Part shown: piece by piece, positions 1 through 7,070 of the stretch
Numbering within the stretch: position 1 is the stretch's first letter
Layout of the letters: each line of letters starts with the position of its first letter
DNA from: Alphaproteobacteria bacterium UBA6149
Lineage (GTDB): Bacteria > Pseudomonadota > Alphaproteobacteria > Rickettsiales > UBA998
Direction of reading: 5' to 3'
NCBI GenBank assembly: GCA_002423155.1
Contig: DIUV01000054.1
Location: 1-19,742, forward strand
Length of the DNA stretch: 19,742 nucleotides
Program-made: the position numbers and the translations under genes
The notes under the pieces: generated by a model
What the model saw: the letters and a program-made list of their open reading frames with translations, nothing else
What the model was told of the DNA's origin: nothing
Databases searched by the model: none

Positions 1-356
1 CATGGCATTTATATATTGAAATATAACAAAAAAGTTTACTCTCTCCATCGTCATTCCCGTGCAGACGCAGTACTGTCCAATTAAAATTAAAAAGGTTTAT
101 ATTGTATATGTATCTGTATTAAAACAACTCTCCGTCGTCATCCCCGCCTTGTGCGGGGATCTAGGGATACAAATTCGGTATTTTTTGTGTCCCGAGATCC
201 CCGCACAAGGCGGGGATGACAACAGATAGCATTGATATATATAAATAAATTTAATTGGACAGTAGTGTGCCTGCGCAGGAATGACGACGGAGAGATTGTG
301 CTTTTTTAATTATATTTCAATATATAAAACTATTATTAATAGTACTGTCGTGTAGG
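1..356. repeat. Nested palindromic repeat element (copy 1, left end cut by window)
   Basis: Three inverted-repeat layers are nested. The innermost arms are about 137-161 and 191-220, a GC-rich hairpin with GTCATCCCCGCC and its complement. The middle layer pairs CTCTCC(A/G)TCGTCATTCC near 42-59 with its complement near 271-298, each followed inward by TGTCCAATTAAA. The outer layer pairs TTATATATTGAAATATAA near 9-26 with its complement near 308-327. The right terminus, ATTAATAGTACTGTCGTGTA onward (335-356), matches the right terminus of the element at 13189-13422 exactly. The matching left terminus must lie before base 1. No ORF is carried, so if it moves it is non-autonomous (inference). Confidence 0.85.
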
Positions 357-369
357 ACAAACAAAAACA

Positions 370-1257
370 TTAAAATTTATACTGCTTAACCCGTTCCCAA
401 AACAACAGCCCCAACAAAGAAGACCCCAGCGTAACCGCGAGGTTACATAAACTCAAAGCCACCCCCATTTCGGCGCTGACATTAGTTCCCGTAAACCAGC
501 TCAGATAATTAGCGCCATAAAGAAAAACCATTTCCCGAATACCCAGACCCCCAATAGTTACGGGAAACATCCCTAAAATAGCTGCAATGATAAATAAAAA
601 TAAATATTCAGGAAGATAATATCCCTGCCCTAAACCAATGGTCAACAAAGCCGCACATAATAATGAAAGCCCCTGAATAGGCAGAGAAAAACGCAATACT
701 GAAAAGGCAGTGGCAAAAGATTCTTTTAATATCCAGCGTACCGAGAAAAAATATCCCACACTAACCAATAACACAAAGCCGCTCACGCCACTAATAACCA
801 AATTTTGGTTTATATCCGCAGAAACGGGCATAAAAAACACCGATAAAGCCATGAATAATAACAAAGAATAAAGCCCACTCGCCCGAATAGATAATTGCAG
901 ACGAATCCCCTCACGCACGGGAAATTCCCCTTTTTTCTTCAAGATATGAATTTTATAAGCATCCCCACCAAAGCCGCCAGGAATGAATATATTAAAAAAC
1001 ATTCCCACATAGTAGAGCATCAGATTAAACCACCAAGAAATCTGCCGCCCTGCCCGTGCATAATAATAACGCATCCGCTCCGCACATAAAAACTGCGCCA
1101 GATTAAAAGCTAAAAGCGCGGAAATCAGCAAGCTAACGGGAATAGAACGTATGTTTTTATATAGCTCCGCCCCATCCAAACACGAAAAAACGCCCCATAG
1201 CAACAAGGCAGCAATCAGATATTTAATAATAATAATAAAACGCGGAAATTTCTTCAT
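370..1257 (-). CDS. Polytopic membrane protein, UPF0104 / lysylphosphatidylglycerol synthase TM-domain family
   Basis: A 295-residue inner-membrane protein with about seven or eight hydrophobic segments (near residues 8-26, 41-60, 76-92, 128-145, 152-172, 195-212, 217-236 and 262-287). Two conserved glycine motifs mark the family: PGGFGGDAYK at 93-102 and PVTIGGLGIRE at 232-242. They are typical of the flippase-like TM domain found alone in UPF0104 proteins and fused to a synthase domain in MprF. No C-terminal aminoacyl-transferase domain is present, so lipid lysinylation is not predicted; a role in moving or modifying a lipid is only inference. Length is normal for stand-alone members. The ATG at 1255-1257 has no strong Shine-Dalgarno. 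It starts about 50 bp after the zincin-LysM gene on the same strand and may be the last gene of that operon. Confidence 0.8.
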   Translation of the reverse strand: MKKFPRFIIIIKYLIAALLLWGVFSCLDGAELYKNIRSIPVSLLISALLAFNLAQFLCAERMRYYYARAGRQISWWFNLMLYYVGMFFNIFIPGGFGGDAYKIHILKKKGEFPVREGIRLQLSIRASGLYSLLLFMALSVFFMPVSADINQNLVISGVSGFVLLVSVGYFFSVRWILKESFATAFSVLRFSLPIQGLSLLCAALLTIGLGQGYYLPEYLFLFIIAAILGMFPVTIGGLGIREMVFLYGANYLSWFTGTNVSAEMGVALSLCNLAVTLGSSLLGLLFWERVKQYKF

Positions 1258-1297
1258 AGGCTAGATATAACAGCATTTAACTAGCGAACACAACTAT

Positions 1298-1668
1298 ATC
1301 AAAAACATCATGCCAAGGCATTTTCGCCTTTGCTTGCAGTTTTAGCACCCCCTGCCTGTGCCATCACTGGCGCATGATCATCAACATGCGCGGCGGACAC
1401 ATTAGTCCCGCCAAAAGTTTTATCCAAATGCCCCTTAATATGCGCAACTGCTGCATGGGCTTTTGCCATGTGCGCATCATCAATATGATGTTTTTTCACT
1501 ATTTCTTCAGATATTGTTAAATCTTCTCCAGCACGAATATGATGCTTATCCTTACCTACTGCATGATTATGCTCATTTGCTTTCATCACATCCGCATAAA
1601 AAGCTTCTTTATCTTCTATACCTAATTTATTAGCGATTTTTTCTAAAGTATCACCTTCTACTAAATGA
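1298..1668 (-). repeat. Duplicated 3' module, downstream copy (LysM + His-rich tail)
   Basis: Bases 1298-1556 are identical to 2971-3229 (259 bp without a mismatch, including about 10 bp past the stop codon). The match continues with scattered, mostly synonymous differences to about 1668 (about 3342 in the other copy). The constant part covers the LysM domain and His-rich C-terminus of both proteins. Perfect identity at third positions points to recent duplication or ongoing gene conversion. Confidence 0.95.
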
Positions 1669-2945
1669 ATAATACTTGCCTGAGCAGAACCTTTCTCAAG
1701 ATTATCAGGTTCTGCAATAAGTGTTGGAGTATTAGAAGGTATGGAACTAATCGGTTCTGGTTGCTTATACTCTGGTTGTTTATGCTCTACACCAAGACCA
1801 TTTTCAATTCTCTGTATTTCATATCCTGGGGGCTGACGACCACTAGGTGTTAATAATGGAGCAACCTCTGGGTTTTTAGGAATCTCATCATATTCATAAT
1901 TATATTTTCCTTGGCTTTCTTGCTGTTCTTTACGTGCTATAAAAGCATCGGCATACGGTTTGCCAGTTTCTTGTTGGAGTTTTACTAAAACATCATTGGC
2001 AAAATATTCTGCTTTTTGATCTTCTGCTATTTTTTGATTTTTTCTGGCTTGCATTGCTGCATCAATCTCAGGTTTAATCTTAGCATATTCAGCCTGCATA
2101 TTTTCTTTATCAAGCGCATCAGTAGAATTTATTTTTAATGTATTGTTGATTTCTTCCCTTATTTTATGATATTTTTCATCATCATTCCTAAGATCTTCTA
2201 TCTCTTTTAAATTATCTATGCCATTATTTTTTAGTGTTTTTACAAGTGCAGATATTTCTTTCTCATTATGCATATAATCAACAAAAGCATCAGTTGAAAA
2301 GGCAATATCAATAGTTTTATCACTGGCGATTTCATGTAATGAATTATACAATTCTGGCGATAATTTATTAATATGCTCAGATGCATGATAAACAACTGCA
2401 TCGGATATACCCTCGCTATTATATTGTGATGCATGCCCTAATTCGTGAGCTAACACTGCAAGCCGTTCATTATGCTCTAAAGATAAAGTACCCGAACCAA
2501 AATTGAGCATTCCATTTGGTCCTTCGCCAATGAACTCTGCACCGCTTACACCTTGAAAAATTGCAATTCTCGGCATATCCATTTCTGGTTCATTATTTTC
2601 TCTGCGTATTTTATTTACATCTGCAAGTACATTTTCTAAGTCAGTATAAAAATTCTTATACGCATCCTTATCTAAACCAGTATCTATAGTAGGAACTTTA
2701 TCAATAGTTACATTATCTTCGAATAACTTACTACCTCTGTCGGTTTGAATTTTAATGCGGTTTTGATAATCATCCTCATATGAGTTAAAAATATTTTCTA
2801 AATATGATGGTTTTTCTAATTTCACCTGTTCAAGATATTCACCATATCTCTCCTGACCATGAAGATAATCTTCACGGCTTTTGTTATACTCCTCAACACC
2901 AATTTTTATCTTTGGTTTTGGATTATTTTCATTAATATTTTCCAT
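1308..2945 (-). CDS. Zincin-motif (HExxH) protein with C-terminal LysM domain
   Basis: A 545-residue protein from ATG 2943-2945 with GGAAA just upstream; a TTG directly before it could add one residue. Residue numbers below include that extra residue. No signal peptide is visible. Residues 1-160 are charged and unrecognised. LAVLAHELGHASQYN (163-177) carries the zinc-binding HExxH motif (H168, E169, H172). A downstream acidic third ligand is plausible in HEIASD (E206) or at DQKAEYFA (310-317), the latter like the ImmA/IrrE 'ExxAxxFA' helix with Asp in place of Glu. Residues 360-420 are a Pro-rich linker. A LysM domain (about 426-478, VEGDTLEKIANKLG) predicts glycan or peptidoglycan binding, followed by a His-rich tail. 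The last ~120 residues nearly duplicate the C-terminus of the upstream gene. Could be a cell-wall-associated protease or a secreted effector; substrate unknown. Confidence 0.7.
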   Translation of the reverse strand: MENINENNPKPKIKIGVEEYNKSREDYLHGQERYGEYLEQVKLEKPSYLENIFNSYEDDYQNRIKIQTDRGSKLFEDNVTIDKVPTIDTGLDKDAYKNFYTDLENVLADVNKIRRENNEPEMDMPRIAIFQGVSGAEFIGEGPNGMLNFGSGTLSLEHNERLAVLAHELGHASQYNSEGISDAVVYHASEHINKLSPELYNSLHEIASDKTIDIAFSTDAFVDYMHNEKEISALVKTLKNNGIDNLKEIEDLRNDDEKYHKIREEINNTLKINSTDALDKENMQAEYAKIKPEIDAAMQARKNQKIAEDQKAEYFANDVLVKLQQETGKPYADAFIARKEQQESQGKYNYEYDEIPKNPEVAPLLTPSGRQPPGYEIQRIENGLGVEHKQPEYKQPEPISSIPSNTPTLIAEPDNLEKGSAQASIIHLVEGDTLEKIANKLGIEDKEAFYADVMKANEHNHAVGKDKHHIRAGEDLTISEEIVKKHHIDDAHMAKAHAAVAHIKGHLDKTFGGTNVSAAHVDDHAPVMAQAGGAKTASKGENALA

Positions 2946-2970
2946 CAATTTCCAATACTAGTTATTATTA

Positions 2971-3342
2971 ATCAAAAACATCATGCCAAGGCATTTTCGC
3001 CTTTGCTTGCAGTTTTAGCACCCCCTGCCTGTGCCATCACTGGCGCATGATCATCAACATGCGCGGCGGACACATTAGTCCCGCCAAAAGTTTTATCCAA
3101 ATGCCCCTTAATATGCGCAACTGCTGCATGGGCTTTTGCCATGTGCGCATCATCAATATGATGTTTTTTCACTATTTCTTCAGATATTGTTAAATCTTCT
3201 CCAGCACGAATATGATGCTTATCCTTACCCACGGCATGATTATGCTCATTTGCTTTCATCACATCCGCATAAAAAGCTTCTTTATCTTTTATTCCCAGCT
3301 TATTAGCGATTTTTTCTAAAGTGTCACCTTTAACTAAATGAA
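2971..3342 (-). repeat. Duplicated 3' module, upstream copy (LysM + His-rich tail)
   Basis: Direct-repeat partner of 1298-1668, in the 3' end of the helical LysM gene. The left boundary is sharp at 2971, ten bases outside the stop codon. The right boundary fades out where the LysM domain begins (IHLVKGDTLEK), so the unit corresponds to a protein module. Confidence 0.95.
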
Positions 3343-4231
3343 TGCTATTAGCCTTGCCCGAACTATGGGCAGGCTCATCATGCTCTGCAGTGGCGGCAAC
3401 AGGCGCTGCATGATGCTTAGACTTTCCATGACCAACCCGAGAATGTTCGGCGTTGGAATGTGTTTGCTCATCAGCCCCTGCAATCGCGGCGATGGGTGTG
3501 GCTATTGCTGCTGAGTTATGCCCAGGCTTACCACGTCCAACCCGAGAATGCGCTTCATGTTCCCCCTCTTTTAAAGCTGCCGATTGTTCTTGAAGATCAG
3601 ATTTTCCATGAATAGCCTTATCCGCCGCCTCCATTCCGTCTGCCGCTAACATCACTGTATCATTATAAAACTTCTTGATATTATCTAACCCATGGTCATG
3701 AATTTTATGAGCTGTTTCTTTTGCCATCTCTACGGTAGCATCAGCTGCGCTTTGCAAAGCCGCCTTAGGATTATCCATAACTTCTTTTGACACTTCCGCA
3801 ACAGATTCCATAGCATTTGCGGTAGCAATAACAGCATCGTGATAGGCTTTTTTGGGGTCATTAACCACTGACTTGGCAAGATCAACTGCATCTTTAGCGG
3901 TTTCTTTTATATCTTCCACCGTAACATCACCCGTAGCAACCCCAACTACGGTCGTAATCGCCCCCGTTACCATACCGCCGACTTTAGCAAATTTCAGTAA
4001 ACTACTTCCCGTCTTTGCCGCCTCATGCGCTACTTTTACTGCAACATGTGGCTGTTCGACCGAAAAACCTATTTCATCTCGGTGAACCACAGGAGTTGCC
4101 GCATGCGCCAGATGATCCTTCGCTTCTTCTAATCCTTTATGCGCTTTATTGGCAAGCAAACCAGTAGCCGCGCCCTCCACTGCTGGCCCGATGTCTTGTT
4201 CTTCTGATGCTTTCCCTACTTCTTCAACCAT
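2981..4231 (-). CDS. Alpha-helical LysM-domain protein with His-rich C-terminus
   Basis: A 416-residue protein from ATG 4229-4231; an in-frame TTG at 4241-4243 could add four residues. No classical signal peptide. Residues 78-101 form a Gly-rich hydrophobic stretch (FAKVGGMVTGAITTVVGVAT) that could insert in a membrane. Residues 102-208 are Ala/Lys/Glu-rich helices with two related units (around NDPKKAYHDAV at 124 and DNPKAALQSAA at 153). Residues 228-290 contain two diverged copies of a ~30-residue repeat starting HSRVGRGK and HSRVGHGK. A LysM domain (about 296-348) is followed by a His-rich tail (KKHHIDDAHMAKAH). The C-terminal ~120 residues match the next gene's. The stop codon lies 35 bp before that gene's ATG, so they are probably co-transcribed. 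Function unknown; LysM suggests a cell-wall location. Confidence 0.7.
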   Translation of the reverse strand: MVEEVGKASEEQDIGPAVEGAATGLLANKAHKGLEEAKDHLAHAATPVVHRDEIGFSVEQPHVAVKVAHEAAKTGSSLLKFAKVGGMVTGAITTVVGVATGDVTVEDIKETAKDAVDLAKSVVNDPKKAYHDAVIATANAMESVAEVSKEVMDNPKAALQSAADATVEMAKETAHKIHDHGLDNIKKFYNDTVMLAADGMEAADKAIHGKSDLQEQSAALKEGEHEAHSRVGRGKPGHNSAAIATPIAAIAGADEQTHSNAEHSRVGHGKSKHHAAPVAATAEHDEPAHSSGKANSIHLVKGDTLEKIANKLGIKDKEAFYADVMKANEHNHAVGKDKHHIRAGEDLTISEEIVKKHHIDDAHMAKAHAAVAHIKGHLDKTFGGTNVSAAHVDDHAPVMAQAGGAKTASKGENALA

Positions 4232-4283
4232 ATTGCTTGCCAAATATGCTTAATTAAACTTATATATATACCTACAATATATA

Positions 4284-4312
4284 ATATTAATTAACATTTA
4301 CTTAATTCTTAA
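4284..4312 (-). promoter_or_regulatory. Possible promoter of the LysM operon
   Basis: On the minus strand TTAAGA (4307-4312) is 17 bp from TAATAT (4284-4289), about 50 bp upstream of the ATG at 4231. Each box matches four of six consensus positions. The region is so AT-rich that other placements are possible. It lies back to back with the toxin-antitoxin promoter. Confidence 0.3.
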
Positions 4313-4323
4313 CAACACACAAA

Positions 4324-4356
4324 ACACTTGAAGTGTATTGCTTGGTTATATATAAT
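4324..4356 (+). promoter_or_regulatory. Toxin-antitoxin promoter with palindromic operator
   Basis: TTGAAG (4328-4333) and TATAAT (4351-4356) are separated by exactly 17 bp. The -35 box sits inside the perfect palindrome ACACTT-G-AAGTGT (4324-4336). A symmetric operator covering the -35 is where an XRE antitoxin dimer would bind to repress its own operon, as is usual in type II systems. Binding is inferred; boxes and symmetry are seen directly. Confidence 0.7.
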
Positions 4357-4389
4357 AATCAAATAAAATATAACTAGGTAAGGTGATTT

Positions 4390-4770
4390 GTGAGGGTTTT
4401 TAAAAGCAAGAATTTTGCTAAATTTGCCAAGAAAGAAAACCTATCCGACTCCATATTATGCCAAGCAATAAGAGATGCAGATAAGGGAAAAATTGATGCA
4501 GATTACGGCGGAGGACTTATAAAGCAACGCATCGCTCGTATGAATGAAGGAAAATCTGGAGGTTATCGAACAATTATTATTTTTCGCCGAGGAGATTTAG
4601 CTTTTTTTGTAATGGGATTTGCCAAAAACAAACTAGACAATATCGATGCTAGCGACGAAAACGATTTCAAAGAACTAGCAAAATATCTATTATCTGCTCC
4701 AACAGAAAAAATAACCCAGTTACTTGATAATAAAAAATTTATAGAGGTAGAATACAATGAAAAAATATAA
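4390..4770 (+). CDS. RelE/HigB-type toxin (PF06296-like) of a type II toxin-antitoxin system
   Basis: A 126-residue protein starting at GTG 4390, with AAGGTG five bases upstream. The core GGLIKQRIARMNEGKSGGYRTIIIFRRGDLAFFVMGFAKN (about 41-80) is the hallmark of the RelE-like toxin family PF06296 (formerly DUF1044). These are predicted ribosome-dependent mRNA interferases of the RelE/ParE fold; basic residues K45, R47, R50, K55 and R60 are candidates for RNA contact and catalysis. Length is normal. The 3' end overlaps the antitoxin start by 14 bp, giving toxin-first order as in higBA. Activity is inferred from family. Confidence 0.88.
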   Translation: MRVFKSKNFAKFAKKENLSDSILCQAIRDADKGKIDADYGGGLIKQRIARMNEGKSGGYRTIIIFRRGDLAFFVMGFAKNKLDNIDASDENDFKELAKYLLSAPTEKITQLLDNKKFIEVEYNEKI

Positions 4771-5071
4771 AACCGATGTGAAAAAGATTATCCACGAATT
4801 AGCCACAGACATGTTCGATGTGGGAGTAATCGACAAAAAAACCCTACGTCATTTTGATGAATCATGCTTAGTGCCAATTCCCTCCTACACCGCTCAACAA
4901 ATAAGTTCATTAAGAGAACGTGAGCAGGTAAGCCAATCAATTTTTGCTCTACATTTAAATGTTTCCAAAGACTCTATCAGTCAGTGGGAATGCGGCACAA
5001 AAAAACCCTCTGGTCCATCAATGAAATTATTATCCTTAGTAGAGCGCAAGGGTTTGTCTGCCATAATCTAG
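4757..5071 (+). CDS. XRE-family HTH antitoxin (HigA-like)
   Basis: A 104-residue protein whose ATG lies inside the toxin gene; the ribosome-binding site AGAGGTAGA is toxin coding sequence, so translation is probably coupled. Residues about 45-98 form a Cro/CI-type helix-turn-helix: AQQISSLREREQVSQSIFA, then LNVSKDSISQWECGTKKPSG, where the recognition helix includes SKDSISQWE. The N-terminal ~40 residues presumably contact the toxin. It should neutralise the toxin and repress the operon through the palindrome at 4324-4336 (inference from family behaviour). Paired with a PF06296 toxin this is a standard arrangement. Confidence 0.88.
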   Translation: MKKYKTDVKKIIHELATDMFDVGVIDKKTLRHFDESCLVPIPSYTAQQISSLREREQVSQSIFALHLNVSKDSISQWECGTKKPSGPSMKLLSLVERKGLSAII

Positions 5072-5083
5072 CAGTATAAATTA

Positions 5084-5279
5084 TCAGCAATTCTAAAACT
5101 AATTTTTATCCACCAAAATATCCATCGTCATGCCGCTGAAGAGCGGCATCCATGCCCATCAGCTGGAGAAAATTCTACATAAATTTGAGAGTTCGTCATT
5201 AAAAAGAGACATGGATACCAGCCTGCGCTGGTATGACGCTGATGTTTTGGCGGATAAAAATTAGTTTTAGAATTGCTGA
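5084..5279. repeat. MITE-like element with long terminal inverted repeats
   Basis: The arms at 5081-5111 and 5252-5282 are perfect 31-bp inverted repeats (outer end TCAGCAATTCTAAAACTAAT). They continue inward imperfectly through CACCAAAAT and into CGTCATGCCG / its complement. The 7-bp sequence TAAATTA flanks the element directly at 5077-5083 and 5280-5286, consistent with a target-site duplication. The interior holds the same GTCATnCC core hairpin as the other elements here, but the terminal repeats differ from those of 1-356 and 13189-13422. No coding capacity. It separates the toxin-antitoxin operon from ettA. Confidence 0.8.
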
Positions 5280-5357
5280 TAAATTATTAGAAAGCTTGCC
5301 CAAAAGCAAAAATACTTATAAAAGCGAGCTAGAAAATAACTAAACTTGAGCAAAAAA

Positions 5358-7034
5358 ATGTCCTATCAATATGTTTACGTAATGAAAGCCCTCAACAAAA
5401 CCTGGCCAGGGGGCAAGCAGGTTTTGAAAGATATTTGGCTTTCTTTCTATCCGGGGGCAAAAATTGGTGTACTCGGTCCCAATGGTTCAGGAAAATCCAC
5501 CCTGCTAAAAATCATGGCAGGGCTAGATAAAGATTATACTGGGGAAGCTTGGGCAGCTGAAGGCGTAAAAATCGGCTATTTAGAGCAAGAACCGAAGCTA
5601 GACGAAACCAAGAACGTATTCGAAAACGTGATGGACGGACTAAAAGAAAAACGCGCCTTGCTGGAACGCTTCAACGAACTAAGCATGCAATTATGTGAAG
5701 ATATAACCGACAGAGAAATGTCTAAATTGCTAGAAGAACAAGGCAATTTACAAGAAAAAATTGACGCGGCCGATGCATGGGATATTGACCGTGAAATTGA
5801 AATCGCCATGGACGCATTACGCTGCCCTCCTAAAGATGCGGATGTAACGAAAATTTCGGGTGGGGAACGTCGCCGCGTGGCACTAGCAAGATTACTGCTG
5901 GAAAAGCCTGATATGTTATTGCTCGATGAGCCCACCAACCATTTAGACGCCGAATCCGTAGCCTGGTTAGAGCATTTCTTAGAAAATTACCCCGGCACCG
6001 TCGTAATCGTCACCCATGACCGATATTTCTTAGACAATGTAACGGGTTGGATATTAGAACTCGACCGCGGCGCAGGTATTCCTTACGAAGGTAATTACAC
6101 CGCTTGGTTAGAACAAAAAGAAAAACGCCTAATACAAGAAGAGCGCGAAGAAGGTGCGCGGCAAAAACAAATCGCCAGCGAATTAGAATGGGTACGCTCC
6201 TCCCCCAAAGCTCGCCAAGCCAAAAGCAAAGCACGCTTAAATGCCTATAATGACCTGTTAGAACAACAGCAAGAACGCCGTTCTGGCACTGCACAAATCA
6301 TCATCCCAGCAGGGCCAAGACTCGGCGATGTGGTAATTGAAGCCGAACATTTAAGCAAAGCCTTCGGCGATAAATTACTGATTGATGATCTTTCACTAAG
6401 CTTACCGCCCGGGGGAATTGTTGGGGTTATTGGTCCTAATGGTGCGGGTAAAACCACTTTATTCAAAATGTTAACTGGCAAAGAATCCCCCGACAAAGGT
6501 ACGCTAAAAATAGGTGACACCGCAGTTTTAGGCTATATTGACCAATCGCGTGATTCTCTAGGCGACAAAAAAACCGTCTGGGAAGAAATATCCGATGGTA
6601 ACGAAGAGATATTACTAGGAAAACAAGCAGTTAAAAGCCGCGCTTATTGTGCTGCATTTAATTTCCGCGGCCCCGACCAACAAAAACAAGTAGGGCAATT
6701 ATCCGGCGGAGAGCGCAACCGCGTACATCTGGCAAAAATGCTCAAAACAGGCGTAAATGTATTGCTGCTCGATGAGCCCACCAACGATTTAGACTTAGAA
6801 ACCTTACGTGCACTAGAAGAAGCCTTGCTGGATTTTGCTGGTTGCGCGGTAATTATCAGTCATGATAGATGGTTCTTAGACCGCATTGCCACGCATATAC
6901 TTGCCTTTGAAGGCGATAGCCATGTAGAATGGTTTGAAGGAAATTATGAAGCCTATGAGGAAGACCGCAAGCGCCGCCTTGGTGATACCGCAACCCAGCC
7001 GCATCAAATACGCTTCAAACCAATCACTGGATAA
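5358..7034 (+). CDS. ettA: Energy-dependent translational throttle protein EttA (ABC-F ATPase)
   Basis: A 558-residue cytosolic ABC-F protein that binds the ribosomal E site and gates the first elongation steps according to ATP/ADP level. Two ABC domains are complete. Domain 1 has Walker A GPNGSGKS (40-47), signature SGGERRR (167-173), Walker B LLLDEPTNHLD and the H-switch in VTHDR. Domain 2 has Walker A GPNGAGKT (359-366), signature LSGGERNR (448-455), LLLDEPTNDLD and ISHDR. An arm insertion (about 95-140) and a basic inter-domain linker (about 245-320) are present, as expected for EttA. I chose ATG 5358 because MSYQYVYVM aligns with the start of known EttA; an in-frame TTG at 5346 would add four residues. 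No strong Shine-Dalgarno. Lead gene of an ettA-orphan-fmt group. Confidence 0.96.
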   Translation: MSYQYVYVMKALNKTWPGGKQVLKDIWLSFYPGAKIGVLGPNGSGKSTLLKIMAGLDKDYTGEAWAAEGVKIGYLEQEPKLDETKNVFENVMDGLKEKRALLERFNELSMQLCEDITDREMSKLLEEQGNLQEKIDAADAWDIDREIEIAMDALRCPPKDADVTKISGGERRRVALARLLLEKPDMLLLDEPTNHLDAESVAWLEHFLENYPGTVVIVTHDRYFLDNVTGWILELDRGAGIPYEGNYTAWLEQKEKRLIQEEREEGARQKQIASELEWVRSSPKARQAKSKARLNAYNDLLEQQQERRSGTAQIIIPAGPRLGDVVIEAEHLSKAFGDKLLIDDLSLSLPPGGIVGVIGPNGAGKTTLFKMLTGKESPDKGTLKIGDTAVLGYIDQSRDSLGDKKTVWEEISDGNEEILLGKQAVKSRAYCAAFNFRGPDQQKQVGQLSGGERNRVHLAKMLKTGVNVLLLDEPTNDLDLETLRALEEALLDFAGCAVIISHDRWFLDRIATHILAFEGDSHVEWFEGNYEAYEEDRKRRLGDTATQPHQIRFKPITG

Positions 7035-7070
7035 CTGCGCCAAAAAAACATTAAAAAAACAGAAAAAACT

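Noticed and set aside
1..356. CRISPR array or tRNA in the repeat-rich left edge
   Set aside because: Repeats are inverted and nested rather than regularly spaced direct repeats with spacers, and no cloverleaf or conserved TTC loop could be found.
2240..2434. 64-codon alternative frame inside the zincin-LysM gene
   Set aside because: Out of frame with the HExxH protein, hydrophobic low-complexity translation, no start signal.
5576..6520. Minus-strand frames opposite ettA
   Set aside because: Ser-rich or Leu-rich shadow translations over a clear ABC-F gene.
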